IMG/VR virus record: IMGVR_UViG_3300043331_001576
Coordinates: 1-39,599 of that record
DNA from: a virus
DNA: 39,599 bases
Strand: one strand, 5' to 3'
Shown here piece by piece: positions 1-7,724 of this stretch. The notes beneath the pieces were generated by a model. The model was given only the letters and a program-made list of their open reading frames with translations, was not told the DNA's origin and did not search any database. The position numbers and the translations under genes are program-made. Position 1 is the stretch's first letter; every line of letters begins with the position of its first letter.

Positions 1-97
1 GGCTCCATCGGCCAGCCCCGCGCCAGCAGCTCCTCCGGCGTCACGCCGGCCATCACCCAGGGCCGCGTCCCCACCGACGCGCAGGCGCCCGCCGCCT
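1..97. repeat. Left copy of the 97-bp terminal direct repeat
   Basis: Bases 1-97 are identical to 39503-39599. The window therefore closes into a circle of 39,502 bases. The repeat lies inside a gene whose reading frame is intact across the join, which supports true circularity or circular permutation. A length of 97 could equally be an assembler k-mer overlap, so it need not be a physical terminal repeat of the virion DNA. Confidence 0.97.
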
Positions 98-500
98 CTG
101 GCGGCAGCTCCGGCCACCACCACTGTCGGCGCCAGGCGCCCGCCGGGCTGAAGTTCGTCGCGTACTCCGGCGGGTGCAGCTGCAGGACATAGTAGACGTG
201 GCTGAGCGACTTCGGCTTGACCGCTGCCCGATCCTCGAACTCAGCGAGCGCCTGCCTCATCAGCTCCGTACCCCGCTTTCTCTGGCGATCCGGTGCCCCC
301 GCCCGCGTTGCCGCCTCCTCGACCGTGTAGCGGGAGACGAGCCGCTTCGGGTAGGCGAGTTTGAACGTCTTGCCCGTCCAGGCGGCGAGGAAGTCCTGGG
401 CGTAGGCGAAAACGCCGTGAATGCGCTCGGTCGCCCTCGGCGGCAGTCGCGTGCCGCCCGCGAACGAGCGGATCAGCGGCTGCACGGTTATGGGCTTCAC
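1..500 (-). CDS. Metzincin-like zinc protease, N-terminal part (gene crosses the circular join)
   Basis: Residues 1-166 of a predicted 248-residue protein whose C-terminal part lies at 39256-39502. I chose the GTG start at 498-500 because it overlaps the stop of the upstream 81-aa gene (GTGA), and the frame is open from there through position 1 into the right end. This half carries a basic, aromatic-rich region (for example HVYYVLQLHPPEY near residues 93-105, and a WWWP run) and no clear signal peptide. The catalytic motif HEILHTLGLHH is in the other half, from about residue 195. The gene heads a coupled cassette: protease, 45-aa protein, amidase. A role in cell-wall or virion-associated proteolysis is inference. 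On the unjoined sequence the gene looks like two unrelated fragments. Confidence 0.85.
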   Translation of the reverse strand, partial: MKPITVQPLIRSFAGGTRLPPRATERIHGVFAYAQDFLAAWTGKTFKLAYPKRLVSRYTVEEAATRAGAPDRQRKRGTELMRQALAEFEDRAAVKPKSLSHVYYVLQLHPPEYATNFSPAGAWRRQWWWPELPPEAAGACASVGTRPWVMAGVTPEELLARGWPME

Positions 501-742
501 TTATGCCCGTCCAGGAGGCGTTGGCGCTCGGCGGCGAAGGCAAGCCGGGCCTGCTCCTCAGCCTGCTTCTGAAAGATGCCGTGCGCCTCGACCAGGGATG
601 TCTCGATCGCCAGCTCGCGGACGTGCAGGTATAGCCACTCCTGCACGGTAAGTGTGGCGCCGGTGTCGGCGTTGTAGCGCGCTACCCGCTCGGCGAGCTT
701 TGCCGCGGTGGTGTCGCTGATGTCGATTGCGATGCGTGGCAT
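497..742 (-). CDS. Small protein of unknown function, 81 aa
   Basis: ATG at 742 is preceded by an excellent Shine-Dalgarno (AAGGAGG, about 7 nt upstream), so the longer open frame to 802 is not used. The protein starts MPRIAIDISDTTAAKL and is mainly helical and charged, with a Gln/Glu/Arg-rich C-terminal half. The start resembles small antitoxin-like or tail-associated phage proteins, but I do not recognise a family. It lies between the fibre-like gene and the protease, and its TGA overlaps the protease GTG, so the two are translationally coupled. Confidence 0.75.
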   Translation of the reverse strand: MPRIAIDISDTTAAKLAERVARYNADTGATLTVQEWLYLHVRELAIETSLVEAHGIFQKQAEEQARLAFAAERQRLLDGHK

Positions 743-756
743 GCGCTTGCCTCCTT

Positions 757-1968
757 CTAGGCGGGGGCGATGGTGGTGACGGTGCCGCCGGAGCCGCGCC
801 ACTTGAGGGCGCCGGCGTCGGCGTAGAGGACGCCACCGTTGGCCGGGTTGGTCGATGGGTTGGTTGTCGCGTTGCGGATGCCGATGACGCCGTCCCCCGA
901 ACCGAAGGCGCCGGTGGTGCTGCCAAACTGTGTGTTGCTTCGAAAGCGGTTGCCGTTGTTGTCGCCGTCGCGGCCGATGTCCTCCCAGAACGGGTGCACG
1001 TTCGTGAGACCGCTGGCCGGTAGGTCTTCGCAGCTGAAGCCTTTGAAGTTGGTGATGGTGGTGAAGATGAGCTGGCCGCCTTTGGCCCAGAAACCGCGAT
1101 AGATGCCGATGTTGGTGCCGACGCCCGAGCCGATGGCAGCGGTGCGGCAGCCGGTGACGGCGCCGGGAGAACGGCCGCTCGTGCCGGCGATGTAGTCGAG
1201 GCCGTAGACGTCGGTTGTCGCAGCGTCGCGGGCGGCGGCCCTGCCGGCGACGCCCATGACGACGCCGACGCCGGGTGCCGCGGTACCGAGGCCCATGTCT
1301 ACGAGACAGCCGACCTTGTTGTCGACGCTGGTGCTGGCGTGGCCGGTGTAGAGGTAGGCGAAGTTGTTCGGGTTGTTGTTGACGCCGAAGCCACCGGTGG
1401 TGAGCGCGGCGCCGCAGTTGACGTAAAGGGCGCCGGTGGTCTGGACGTGGGGGTTGGCGGTGGCCAGGCGGATGCGTTCGTTGCCGTCCGGCCCCTGGAT
1501 GACCTTGCCGGCGGTGGCCATGCGGAGGTCGGAACTGACCACATCGACGCGGGCGGTGGCGGTGGTGCCGTGGCTGGTGCCGCGCAGCGTGAGTACGGCG
1601 TTCGCCACAACGCCGCCGGAGATAGTCTGGGCAACTGCGCGGCCGTTGAGCAATGTGTAAAGCCCGAGGTTGACGTTGGCCTCGCCTGCTGGCGCGCTGG
1701 TCACGAGCGCCGCGTCTGTGTCCGTGAAGTCGAGGGTGTTGACGGCGCCGTCGATCGTGGCGTCGTCCTTCTGGACGGTGAGGGCGCCGCCGCCGCTGCC
1801 GCCTGTGCCCAGGTGGTCCTCGTTGCCGTGCATCCGCCTGTGGCCGACGGAATCGGCGCCGGAGCGCCAGAGGCCCCGTTCGACCTGGTCGATCAGGTCG
1901 TGCAAGCGGTCGAGCTTCTGCTGGATCTCGGCTGGTATGAGGCTGCTCTTGCCGTTAGCTGTATTCAA
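757..1968 (-). CDS. Tail fibre / receptor-binding-like protein, 403 aa
   Basis: The N-terminal 35 residues include a heptad-like helix (IQQKLDRLHDLIDQVER), followed by a Gly-rich linker and then a motif common at the start of phage tail-fibre beta domains (ALTVQKDDATIDGAVNTLDF near residues 83-102). The remainder is low-charge, Gly/Thr/Asn-rich beta-type sequence, and the C-terminus GALKWRGSGGTVTTIAPA is of a kind often seen at the end of phage fibre or appendage proteins. The TTG start at 1968 lies within the end of the upstream gene (14-bp overlap) with AAGG about 9 nt upstream. Its position at the end of the structural genes fits a host-binding appendage. The receptor is unknown, and no lyase or hydrolase motif is visible. 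Confidence 0.75.
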   Translation of the reverse strand: MNTANGKSSLIPAEIQQKLDRLHDLIDQVERGLWRSGADSVGHRRMHGNEDHLGTGGSGGGALTVQKDDATIDGAVNTLDFTDTDAALVTSAPAGEANVNLGLYTLLNGRAVAQTISGGVVANAVLTLRGTSHGTTATARVDVVSSDLRMATAGKVIQGPDGNERIRLATANPHVQTTGALYVNCGAALTTGGFGVNNNPNNFAYLYTGHASTSVDNKVGCLVDMGLGTAAPGVGVVMGVAGRAAARDAATTDVYGLDYIAGTSGRSPGAVTGCRTAAIGSGVGTNIGIYRGFWAKGGQLIFTTITNFKGFSCEDLPASGLTNVHPFWEDIGRDGDNNGNRFRSNTQFGSTTGAFGSGDGVIGIRNATTNPSTNPANGGVLYADAGALKWRGSGGTVTTIAPA

Positions 1969-3925
1969 CGAGCATCGCCTTGACGGTCAGCACGTCGAGA
2001 CCTTCGAGGGAGCCGGCCCTGGCGGGCGCGCCTTCTGTGGTGTCGGTGACCTTGATGTGGCCGCTCTGCCCGTTGGGGTCGGTCCAGGGCTGGCGGCTGG
2101 AGCGGTAGCCGCGCAGCTCGTCGATCACGGCCTTGCGGCTGAGGTGGCGGCGGCGGGCCGTGGCCTCGATATCGATGGTGAACTGGACCGGGTCGGAGAC
2201 ATCGGGAAGGTAGGAGCCGCGCACGGTCATCGAGCGCAGATAGGGCGGGAGCGCGTTCACCGGGTTCCAGCCTGCGGTCGCCGTCCAGCGGACGCCGAAG
2301 TAGGCGCGGCGGCAGGTGTCGTTTGTGCCGGGCGTCCAGAAGACGGCGCCGGTTGAGGAGAGCTGGCCCAGCGTCTCGGCGGCGCCGCCGTCCCGCGATA
2401 CGAGCGGTCGCCAGCCGATCTCGTCGGGGGTGTTGATCGGGCGCCCGATCTCCATCAGCACTTCGCGCAGGAGTGCGGTCGAGCCAAACACCTGCTCGCC
2501 GAACCAGTAGTCGCCACTCTGGCTCGCCTGGCCCCAGCTGCCGCTGTAAACATGCGGGTCGCGGTTGGGGCTGAGGGCGCGAAAGAAGACCTCCCAGTCC
2601 TGGACCAGGGCCGTCCAGACGAGGCGCGGGGCCGAGACACCGTTCTGGTGCACGTAGACAAGGCGGCGCCCGCTGGCGGGGGTGTCCGGGCCTTTCAGCG
2701 TAAACCAGCTGAGCTTTCCCTGGTCTGGCCTGCCGGCGACGTTCTCCCGCGCCGCAAGGAGGGCGGTGAGGCTGTTGTTGACGCGCTCGTAGGCCGCGAA
2801 GAGCCACTTGCCCCCGTGGGCGAGCGCCGTGATGCGGCCAAAGCGGATGCTCTGGGCGTTGAAGGCGATGTCGTCTTCAGGCGTCCAGTCGACGGCGCTG
2901 GGGCTCGCGACGCCGGCGGCGACGAGGTTGTGCAGCCAGAGGTCGGAGGCTGTCGGGAGCACCATCTGGCCGTGCCAGACGATGCCGCCGCCGACGCTCT
3001 CCTGGCCGGCGGCGGCGACCTCTGCGCCCGCCGAGTCGGGCAACAGCGTACGCCAGCCCAGCGTGCCGTTTCCCTGCTCGACGGCAGCGAAGTAGCCGTT
3101 TTGCTTGCGGACGATGATCGTCTCGTCGAAGGCGATCAGGTTGAGGATGCGGAACCCTTCGGCGTCCACGGGGAAGGCGGCGCCCCAGTTGCCGGCGGTC
3201 TCGGCGTCGGCGGAGGCGGTGAGGATGCTGATCTTGGCGACGCCGGGGTTGCCGCTGTCTGCGACGGCGCGCACGGCCTTGCCGGAGGGGAGTGTCAGGA
3301 AGGCCAGCGCGCCGTCCTCGCCGGTGCCGGCCTTGTCGATCGTGGCGACCGTCCAGGTGTTGGCGGCGGCGCCGACGCCAACGGTGTCGAGGACGGCAAA
3401 GCGGGTGCCGTTATTCAGCGGCACCATCCAGCGGAAGCCGCCCATGCGGGCGCTGAACATGAAGGCGGGCTGGCCCAGGCGGTCGCTCGCGTTCCAGGGC
3501 GCCGGCGGGCCGGCCTCGCCCGGTCCTTCGGTCGTGCGGAGCACGGGCGTTGCCGAAAGCTCCAACTTGTAGACGTGCTGGTGGCTGATGATGAGCAGGT
3601 ACCAGGTGCCGTTAGCGTCCTGGGTCTCGAAAGCCCAGCGCGGTATATCGGTGGCGACGGAAGTGCCCAGGTTGACGTTCGTGACGCCTACATGGGGGTA
3701 GACGCGGCCGGGGACGAAGTTGGAGGAGTCGTCGGTGTGCGGGTTCTCCTGCGAGAAGCCGCGGCCGTCGTTCTCCAGGCGGATCTCGAAGTCGTCGGAA
3801 GGGACACCCTCGATCGCCCGTGTGCCGGAGCTAAAGACCGGCCGGCCCTGCTGGACGGCGAGCACGTAGGTTTTGCCCCCGATCTTGACGACGGGTTCGG
3901 TTGCGCCGAAGCGGCGGCGCTGCAC
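1955..3925 (-). CDS. Tail nozzle-like / tail tubular protein B-like protein, 656 aa
   Basis: A large, mostly beta-strand protein with repeated W- and G-containing strands and no membrane segment. The N-terminus (GGKTYVLAVQQGRPVFSSGT) and the many blade-like repeats suggest a beta-propeller, like the nozzle proteins of short-tailed phages (T7 gp12 type). That is inferred from layout and composition, not from a recognised signature. It follows the adaptor-like gene directly: GTG at 3925 lies two bases after the upstream TAG. It is followed by the fibre-like gene. The order adaptor, nozzle, fibre matches known podovirus modules. Confidence 0.6.
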   Translation of the reverse strand: MQRRRFGATEPVVKIGGKTYVLAVQQGRPVFSSGTRAIEGVPSDDFEIRLENDGRGFSQENPHTDDSSNFVPGRVYPHVGVTNVNLGTSVATDIPRWAFETQDANGTWYLLIISHQHVYKLELSATPVLRTTEGPGEAGPPAPWNASDRLGQPAFMFSARMGGFRWMVPLNNGTRFAVLDTVGVGAAANTWTVATIDKAGTGEDGALAFLTLPSGKAVRAVADSGNPGVAKISILTASADAETAGNWGAAFPVDAEGFRILNLIAFDETIIVRKQNGYFAAVEQGNGTLGWRTLLPDSAGAEVAAAGQESVGGGIVWHGQMVLPTASDLWLHNLVAAGVASPSAVDWTPEDDIAFNAQSIRFGRITALAHGGKWLFAAYERVNNSLTALLAARENVAGRPDQGKLSWFTLKGPDTPASGRRLVYVHQNGVSAPRLVWTALVQDWEVFFRALSPNRDPHVYSGSWGQASQSGDYWFGEQVFGSTALLREVLMEIGRPINTPDEIGWRPLVSRDGGAAETLGQLSSTGAVFWTPGTNDTCRRAYFGVRWTATAGWNPVNALPPYLRSMTVRGSYLPDVSDPVQFTIDIEATARRRHLSRKAVIDELRGYRSSRQPWTDPNGQSGHIKVTDTTEGAPARAGSLEGLDVLTVKAMLVEYS

Positions 3926-3927
3926 TT

Positions 3928-5286
3928 CTAGGCCGGGCCTCTCCAGACGCGGCGGCGCGGCGTCTGCACCTTCAGGCTCATCTCTTTGGAGCGGCCGAGG
4001 AAGGCGCGCACGCCGGCCAGCGTTTCCAGCTGCTGGCGCAGACGCGCCCAGAGCAGCGCCTGGCCCTGGTCCTTGTTGCGGACGGCGTCAAGCTCGAGGC
4101 CCTGGTAGATCTCGCGCAGCGTGCAGTCCACGAGCAGTTTCCGGTCCATCGTCGTCGTCTGCGCCTCCGTCGCCAGCTCCGAGTACTTGCGGCGGACGCG
4201 GACGAAGAGGGGCCGGATAACGGGCGTTGCCAGTTCCAGCATGTAGGCGTTGGCGCCGCCCTCGTCGGCGAAGTAAGGCTTCAGCGTGAACGGCCAGGGC
4301 GTCCATGGCGTCTCGTCCACCATGTAGGCGTTGGTTCCTGCCAGCTCGCGCCCGAGCGGCCAGTAGCCCACCTCGATCACGTCGGCAGGGTCGTCCACCC
4401 AGGTCGGGAGAATAAAGCGCGCGAGGTTGACGGGCCAGAGCACAGCGTCGTCGGCGTTGACGACGCCGCCGTTCAGCGAGCCCAGCATGTGGATGCGGAT
4501 GATCTCGTAGCCGGCGGGAATAGTGACGGCCTGGAGGAATAGCTCGTTCATCTGCCGCGAGCGGTGCCGTCCTTCGGCCAGCGTCCCTACGACATTGGCG
4601 TTGGCGACGCGGAAGACAGCCTCGTGCGCGTCATCGACGACGGACATGCAGACGGAGGCGATGAACTGGTCGCCGGGCGTCACCTTCACCGTGAGGTTCT
4701 GGGGGGCCTGTGCGCCGCCGAGGTCGGCGGTCGGCGTGATTACCATGTATTGCAGCCCGTGCCGAACCCTGGTCCTACCCTCGCCGCTTGTGGGTACCTG
4801 CTTTGCCAGCGTCGCGTTAAATGCTGTGTACTCGCCGGTGCCTGCATCCTCCATGTCGCCGTCGGGACAGAGCGAGACGGGCACCAGTACCTCGCGGTCG
4901 TGGAGGCGCAGCACGCGGTTGAGCGCGCGCCGGGCGTCGTCCGGGTGGACGAGGCGCCAGAGCGAGTAGTCGGTGCCGGCCTGGACGGGGTTTGAGAGGT
5001 TCGGGCTGAAGGCGACGGCGCCGGAGGCGGGGGTCAGGCCGCCGTCGCTCACCGTCGCGTACTCGCCCGCCGCCGGACCGCCGCCGACGGTCTCGTCGAT
5101 GCGGACAAGCGGGTTGCCCAGGGCGTCGGCGTCGGCGCCGGCGTAGGCGAGGCGAACGCCGTCCACGAGCGTCGACATTGAGCCGAGCGCCGTCGTCGTG
5201 CCGGTGGCGGGGATGCCCATCGCATCGCCGAGGCGCTCCGCAATATCGCGCAGGAGCTGGGTGAGCGTGGTCGTGGGCGCGGCCAA
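3928..5286 (-). CDS. Head-tail adaptor-like protein with central carbohydrate-binding-like beta domain, 452 aa
   Basis: The N-terminal helix (TTLTQLLRDIAERLGDAMG) and a helical C-terminal third (YSELATEAQTTTMDRKLLVD onward) frame a central region of about 200 residues that reads like a jelly-roll (residues about 140-300, with strand-rich VTPGDQFIASVCMSV). Helical ends with an inserted beta sandwich would fit a portal-adjacent adaptor (tail tubular protein A-like), but the assignment rests on position and pattern. The TTG start at 5286 directly abuts the preceding TAG and has GGAGG five bases upstream. An alternative is a baseplate or neck protein with a glycan-binding insert. Confidence 0.5.
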   Translation of the reverse strand: MAAPTTTLTQLLRDIAERLGDAMGIPATGTTTALGSMSTLVDGVRLAYAGADADALGNPLVRIDETVGGGPAAGEYATVSDGGLTPASGAVAFSPNLSNPVQAGTDYSLWRLVHPDDARRALNRVLRLHDREVLVPVSLCPDGDMEDAGTGEYTAFNATLAKQVPTSGEGRTRVRHGLQYMVITPTADLGGAQAPQNLTVKVTPGDQFIASVCMSVVDDAHEAVFRVANANVVGTLAEGRHRSRQMNELFLQAVTIPAGYEIIRIHMLGSLNGGVVNADDAVLWPVNLARFILPTWVDDPADVIEVGYWPLGRELAGTNAYMVDETPWTPWPFTLKPYFADEGGANAYMLELATPVIRPLFVRVRRKYSELATEAQTTTMDRKLLVDCTLREIYQGLELDAVRNKDQGQALLWARLRQQLETLAGVRAFLGRSKEMSLKVQTPRRRVWRGPA

Positions 5287-5532
5287 CTAGGCCTCCAGCG
5301 GGTGCGGCGTGGGGCCGCAGCCCAGGCAGAGGTCGCGGGCGCTGCCGATCAAGACGTTGGCTCCGCCGGGCATGGCGCCGCCGCCGCCCTCCGGGTAGCG
5401 CTCGGCGTACTCCTCGCCGGAGACCGGCATCGTGCCGACGAGCTGGCCGCCCTCGACGCGTGCAGGCAGCGCCTTCCAGCCGAGCGCCTGGACCGGCTGG
5501 CCGCAGTTATCGCAGAGGGGTTGGGTTGCCAT
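5287..5532 (-). CDS. Zinc-ribbon-like small virion-region protein, 81 aa
   Basis: Starts at ATG 5532. Two CxxC pairs, CDNC near residue 7 and CLGC near residue 69, flank a Gly/Pro-rich middle (PEGGGGAMPGGAN), as in a single zinc ribbon split by a loop. It sits between the 51-aa lysine-rich protein and the adaptor-like gene. The function is unknown; it may be a small structural or assembly protein. Confidence 0.75.
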   Translation of the reverse strand: MATQPLCDNCGQPVQALGWKALPARVEGGQLVGTMPVSGEEYAERYPEGGGGAMPGGANVLIGSARDLCLGCGPTPHPLEA

Positions 5533-5535
5533 GAT

Positions 5536-5691
5536 CTACTTCTTTCTGGGCTTCCAGCCGTGCATCGCGGCGTTGCGGGCGCGCGCCGACGCCTCGGCCT
5601 TTGCCTTCGTGTCGCTCGTGCCCTTGACGCGGCCTGTGGCGTCCTCGACGATGACGTACTTCGAGCCGCGCTTTTCGACGTGGACGGGCAC
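5536..5691 (-). CDS. Small basic phage protein, 51 aa
   Basis: Begins MPVHVEKRGSKYVIVE from GTG 5691 and ends HGWKPRKK. The compact beta-hairpin followed by a helix rich in Ala, Arg and Lys (AKAEASARARNAAMHGW) matches a pattern I recall from many short conserved phage ORFs of unknown function. It lies 2 nt after the stop of the preceding 53-aa gene and 3 nt before the next start, which supports translation. It may bind nucleic acid or be a minor capsid component; this is unproven. Confidence 0.7.
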   Translation of the reverse strand: MPVHVEKRGSKYVIVEDATGRVKGTSDTKAKAEASARARNAAMHGWKPRKK

Positions 5692-5693
5692 GG

Positions 5694-5855
5694 CTAGCGT
5701 TTCTTGCCGGCACTACGGCCCGCCACGGCGGGCTTGCGCCCCATGGGCGGCATCGGCACGCAGCCCGGCATCTTGTGGGCCTTCGCTCCCGCCTTCTTGA
5801 GGCCGCTCCTGGGGTCGCCGTAGCGCTTGTAGCCGCCGGGGTTTCCCTTCGGCAT
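5694..5855 (-). CDS. Small Lys/Gly/Pro-rich protein, 53 aa
   Basis: ATG at 5855 has a strong Shine-Dalgarno (AAAGGAG, spacing about 8). The product is extremely basic and low-complexity (MPKGNPGGYKRYGDPR at the start, RSAGKKR at the end), with a central Met/Pro-rich stretch. It is probably disordered and may bind DNA or RNA. It is tightly packed between the 141-aa and 51-aa genes. Confidence 0.65.
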   Translation of the reverse strand: MPKGNPGGYKRYGDPRSGLKKAGAKAHKMPGCVPMPPMGRKPAVAGRSAGKKR

Positions 5856-5879
5856 CGGAATGGCTCCTTTCCTGGCTGG

Positions 5880-6305
5880 TTAGGGCAGGCTTACGTCGGG
5901 GTCGCCCTGGAGGACGAGGATGTAGAAGCGGACCTTGCCCAGCGTGGCGCCGGGCGTGGCCCCCGCCACGTAAACCACGTCAACGGTGTCGTCGGCGGTG
6001 TAGAGCTTCCCCTGGTTGGGTGTGGCGACGAAAGCGCCGGTGCCGTCGTAGGTGCCTGCGGCTTCCTCGTTAGCGTTGGCGTCTGTGATGTAGCCGTCGG
6101 GGTCGGCGCCGTCGCCGAGGGTGAAGGTCGGCGTCGTGGCGCCGGCCCAGGCCGTCAGCACGCGCGCCCAGGCGGCGAGCACGCGGGCGCCGGCGCGCAG
6201 GCTGAAGAGCGGGGTGGTCTCGTCTACGCCGACGGCGGCGGGGCTCCAGTCAACCATCTTGACGACGGGCTTGACCGCCGCCTCTCCGGTTCCGAGAACA
6301 GGCAT
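5880..6305 (-). CDS. Head- or tail-region structural protein, 141 aa
   Basis: ATG at 6305 is preceded by AAAGGGAC. The sequence is acidic and rich in Ala, Gly, Thr and Val, with predicted beta strands (FTLGDGADPDGYITDANANE, then VRFYILVLQGDPDVSLP at the C-terminus) and no membrane segment. Length, composition and its place after the putative decoration protein suggest a capsid-surface or head-completion protein. I do not recognise the family. Confidence 0.65.
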   Translation of the reverse strand: MPVLGTGEAAVKPVVKMVDWSPAAVGVDETTPLFSLRAGARVLAAWARVLTAWAGATTPTFTLGDGADPDGYITDANANEEAAGTYDGTGAFVATPNQGKLYTADDTVDVVYVAGATPGATLGKVRFYILVLQGDPDVSLP

Positions 6306-6347
6306 TGTCTTGTCCCTTTCAGCGGGGTGTCTTGTGGGCGGGGAAGG

Positions 6348-6722
6348 CTAGGGCAGCCAGTGGGCTACCAGGTCGTAGGTGATGCTGTCGCCGTTGGCGT
6401 GCACCATTTGTAAGTCGAACTCAGCGGGGAGAGGGATCGCGTCCACCTCCGTAAAGTTGCCGCCGGAGGCGCCGGGGTAAAGCAGGTACTCGTTGGCACT
6501 CACGGCGGCAATGGCGGCAGTTATGTTCCAGTAGGTGTGCGCGGTGAAGGCGCCTGCCGCGTTAGGCAGACGCATAAACAGCTGGATCGAGGGCGCCGCG
6601 CCGATAGCCGTTGTGTGTACGGTGAAGATCACGCCCCGGAAGCCCCGGTTCTTGACGCGGATGGTTGGCGGGCTGGCGGTCCTCGCCGCCGACGGGAGCA
6701 GGGTCTCGATTTCAGGGAGCAA
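6348..6722 (-). CDS. Putative capsid decoration / beta-sandwich protein, 124 aa
   Basis: The TTG start at 6722 has AAGGAC upstream at good spacing. After a short N-terminal arm, the protein shows alternating strands (IRVKNRGFRGVIFTVHTTAI, then PSIQLFMRLPN) and ends with a strand (DSITYDLVAHWLP). The pattern 'xVxNRGxRGVIxTxxxT' is one I associate with small phage beta-sandwich proteins found downstream of coat genes. The decoration role is inferred. Confidence 0.6.
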   Translation of the reverse strand: MLPEIETLLPSAARTASPPTIRVKNRGFRGVIFTVHTTAIGAAPSIQLFMRLPNAAGAFTAHTYWNITAAIAAVSANEYLLYPGASGGNFTEVDAIPLPAEFDLQMVHANGDSITYDLVAHWLP

Positions 6723-6744
6723 TGTTCTGTCCTTCTGAGCGGGG

Positions 6745-7062
6745 TTAGCCGTGTGTGATGCTCATGTGGTAGGGGGCGCTGCACTTGGCGCAGGCGGCGT
6801 CGTACTCGCTGTCGAGCGCGCCCTGGACCTGGACTTCGCCCGCGCAGACCCCGGGCTGCGGGTCCTCCTCGTCCTTCGGCAGCGGTCGCATGCACTTGAA
6901 GTAGACGCTGACGGTCGATACCAGTACCGAAGTGTCTTCTTGCTGCGGTGCGGACGCGCTCTCCTCGGTGGGGATGTTGATCACGTCACCGGTGTTCAGG
7001 CCTTCTACGGGCGCCGTCAGTTCGGAGAACTTGGTCGCCTCGGCCTTCTTCTTCGTTGCCAT
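6745..7062 (-). CDS. Small protein with C-terminal Cys pairs, 105 aa
   Basis: ATG 7062 overlaps the stop of the upstream gene (TGATG) and has GAAAGGAG upstream, inside that gene. The Lys-rich N-terminus (MATKKKAEATKFSEL) is followed by an acidic linker and a C-terminal half with four cysteines (C57, C73, C91, and C94 within CAKC). A zinc-binding fold is possible. The function is unknown; it belongs to the head-proximal gene group. Confidence 0.65.
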   Translation of the reverse strand: MATKKKAEATKFSELTAPVEGLNTGDVINIPTEESASAPQQEDTSVLVSTVSVYFKCMRPLPKDEEDPQPGVCAGEVQVQGALDSEYDAACAKCSAPYHMSITHG

Positions 7063-7724
7063 CAACGGCTCCTTTCTCGGGTGATCCGGACGCCGTCGCG
7101 CTGGGGCGGCGGCTCCTCTTCCTCTACTTCGTAGACCGGCGCGCCTCGCGCCCGTCTCTTCGCCGCTATCCGCTGGGCGAGCGCCTTTTGCCTCGGCACG
7201 CGCTTCTGCGCCTCGGCGTTGGCGCGGGCCTGGGCCTCTATCTGCTCCGGCGTCAGGTTGTCCCAGATGTGGCGGACGCCGGGCCGGTCGCCGTCCTCGT
7301 CGGGCTGGTTCTGCATCAGCTCCTCGCCCTTCTCCAGCGGCAGGTCGAGCGGCTTCTCGCGCTTGACCCGCGCCGAGATGACGTAGGTGTCCATGTCCAG
7401 CTCGGCGAGGTCGAGCGACGGGTACGGCCCGTGCGGGATGACGGTCGAGAGCACGACCACCATCCCCTGGCGGTAGAGCCAGTCGATCCAGCGTTTGCCG
7501 CGTTCGCGGATCTCGCCATCGACGATCGCGCAGACGCGGCACTCGCCGCACCTCTGGCCGCGCCGCTCCTGCGCCGGACAGCGCAGGCGGGGGAGCGTGA
7601 ACAGGTACTCGCGGAGGTCGCCCTCCTCGCGGGCGTGCCAGACGTGGATGCGGCCACTGAAGCGGTCGACTTCGACGACGCGGTTCAGGCCCTGCTTGGT
7701 GAGGGGCCGCGCGAGGCCGCTAAT
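7062..7724 (-). CDS. Cys-containing phage structural-region protein, about 220 aa, no canonical start codon
   Basis: The frame is open from 7724 to the TGA at 7062, but the first ATG, GTG or TTG is the ATG at 7463, 88 codons in. The skipped part reads as genuine protein (RVVEVDRFSGRIHVWHAREE, then a CGECRVC cluster). Likely starts are ATT at 7724, which overlaps the upstream TAG as ATTAG and has GAGGA 6 nt upstream, or CTG at 7688. The C-terminal half (from MVVVLSTVIPHGPYP) has a Gln/Ala/Arg-rich helix and a charged tail. A conservative annotation would start at 7463 and lose the Cys cluster. The function is unknown. Confidence 0.7.
   Translation of the reverse strand: MSGLARPLTKQGLNRVVEVDRFSGRIHVWHAREEGDLREYLFTLPRLRCPAQERRGQRCGECRVCAIVDGEIRERGKRWIDWLYRQGMVVVLSTVIPHGPYPSLDLAELDMDTYVISARVKREKPLDLPLEKGEELMQNQPDEDGDRPGVRHIWDNLTPEQIEAQARANAEAQKRVPRQKALAQRIAAKRRARGAPVYEVEEEEPPPQRDGVRITRERSR

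Noticed and set aside
2552-3931. Plus-strand open frame of 459 codons
   Set aside because: Antisense shadow of the nozzle-like gene; Gly/Ala/Asp-rich with no recognisable fold.
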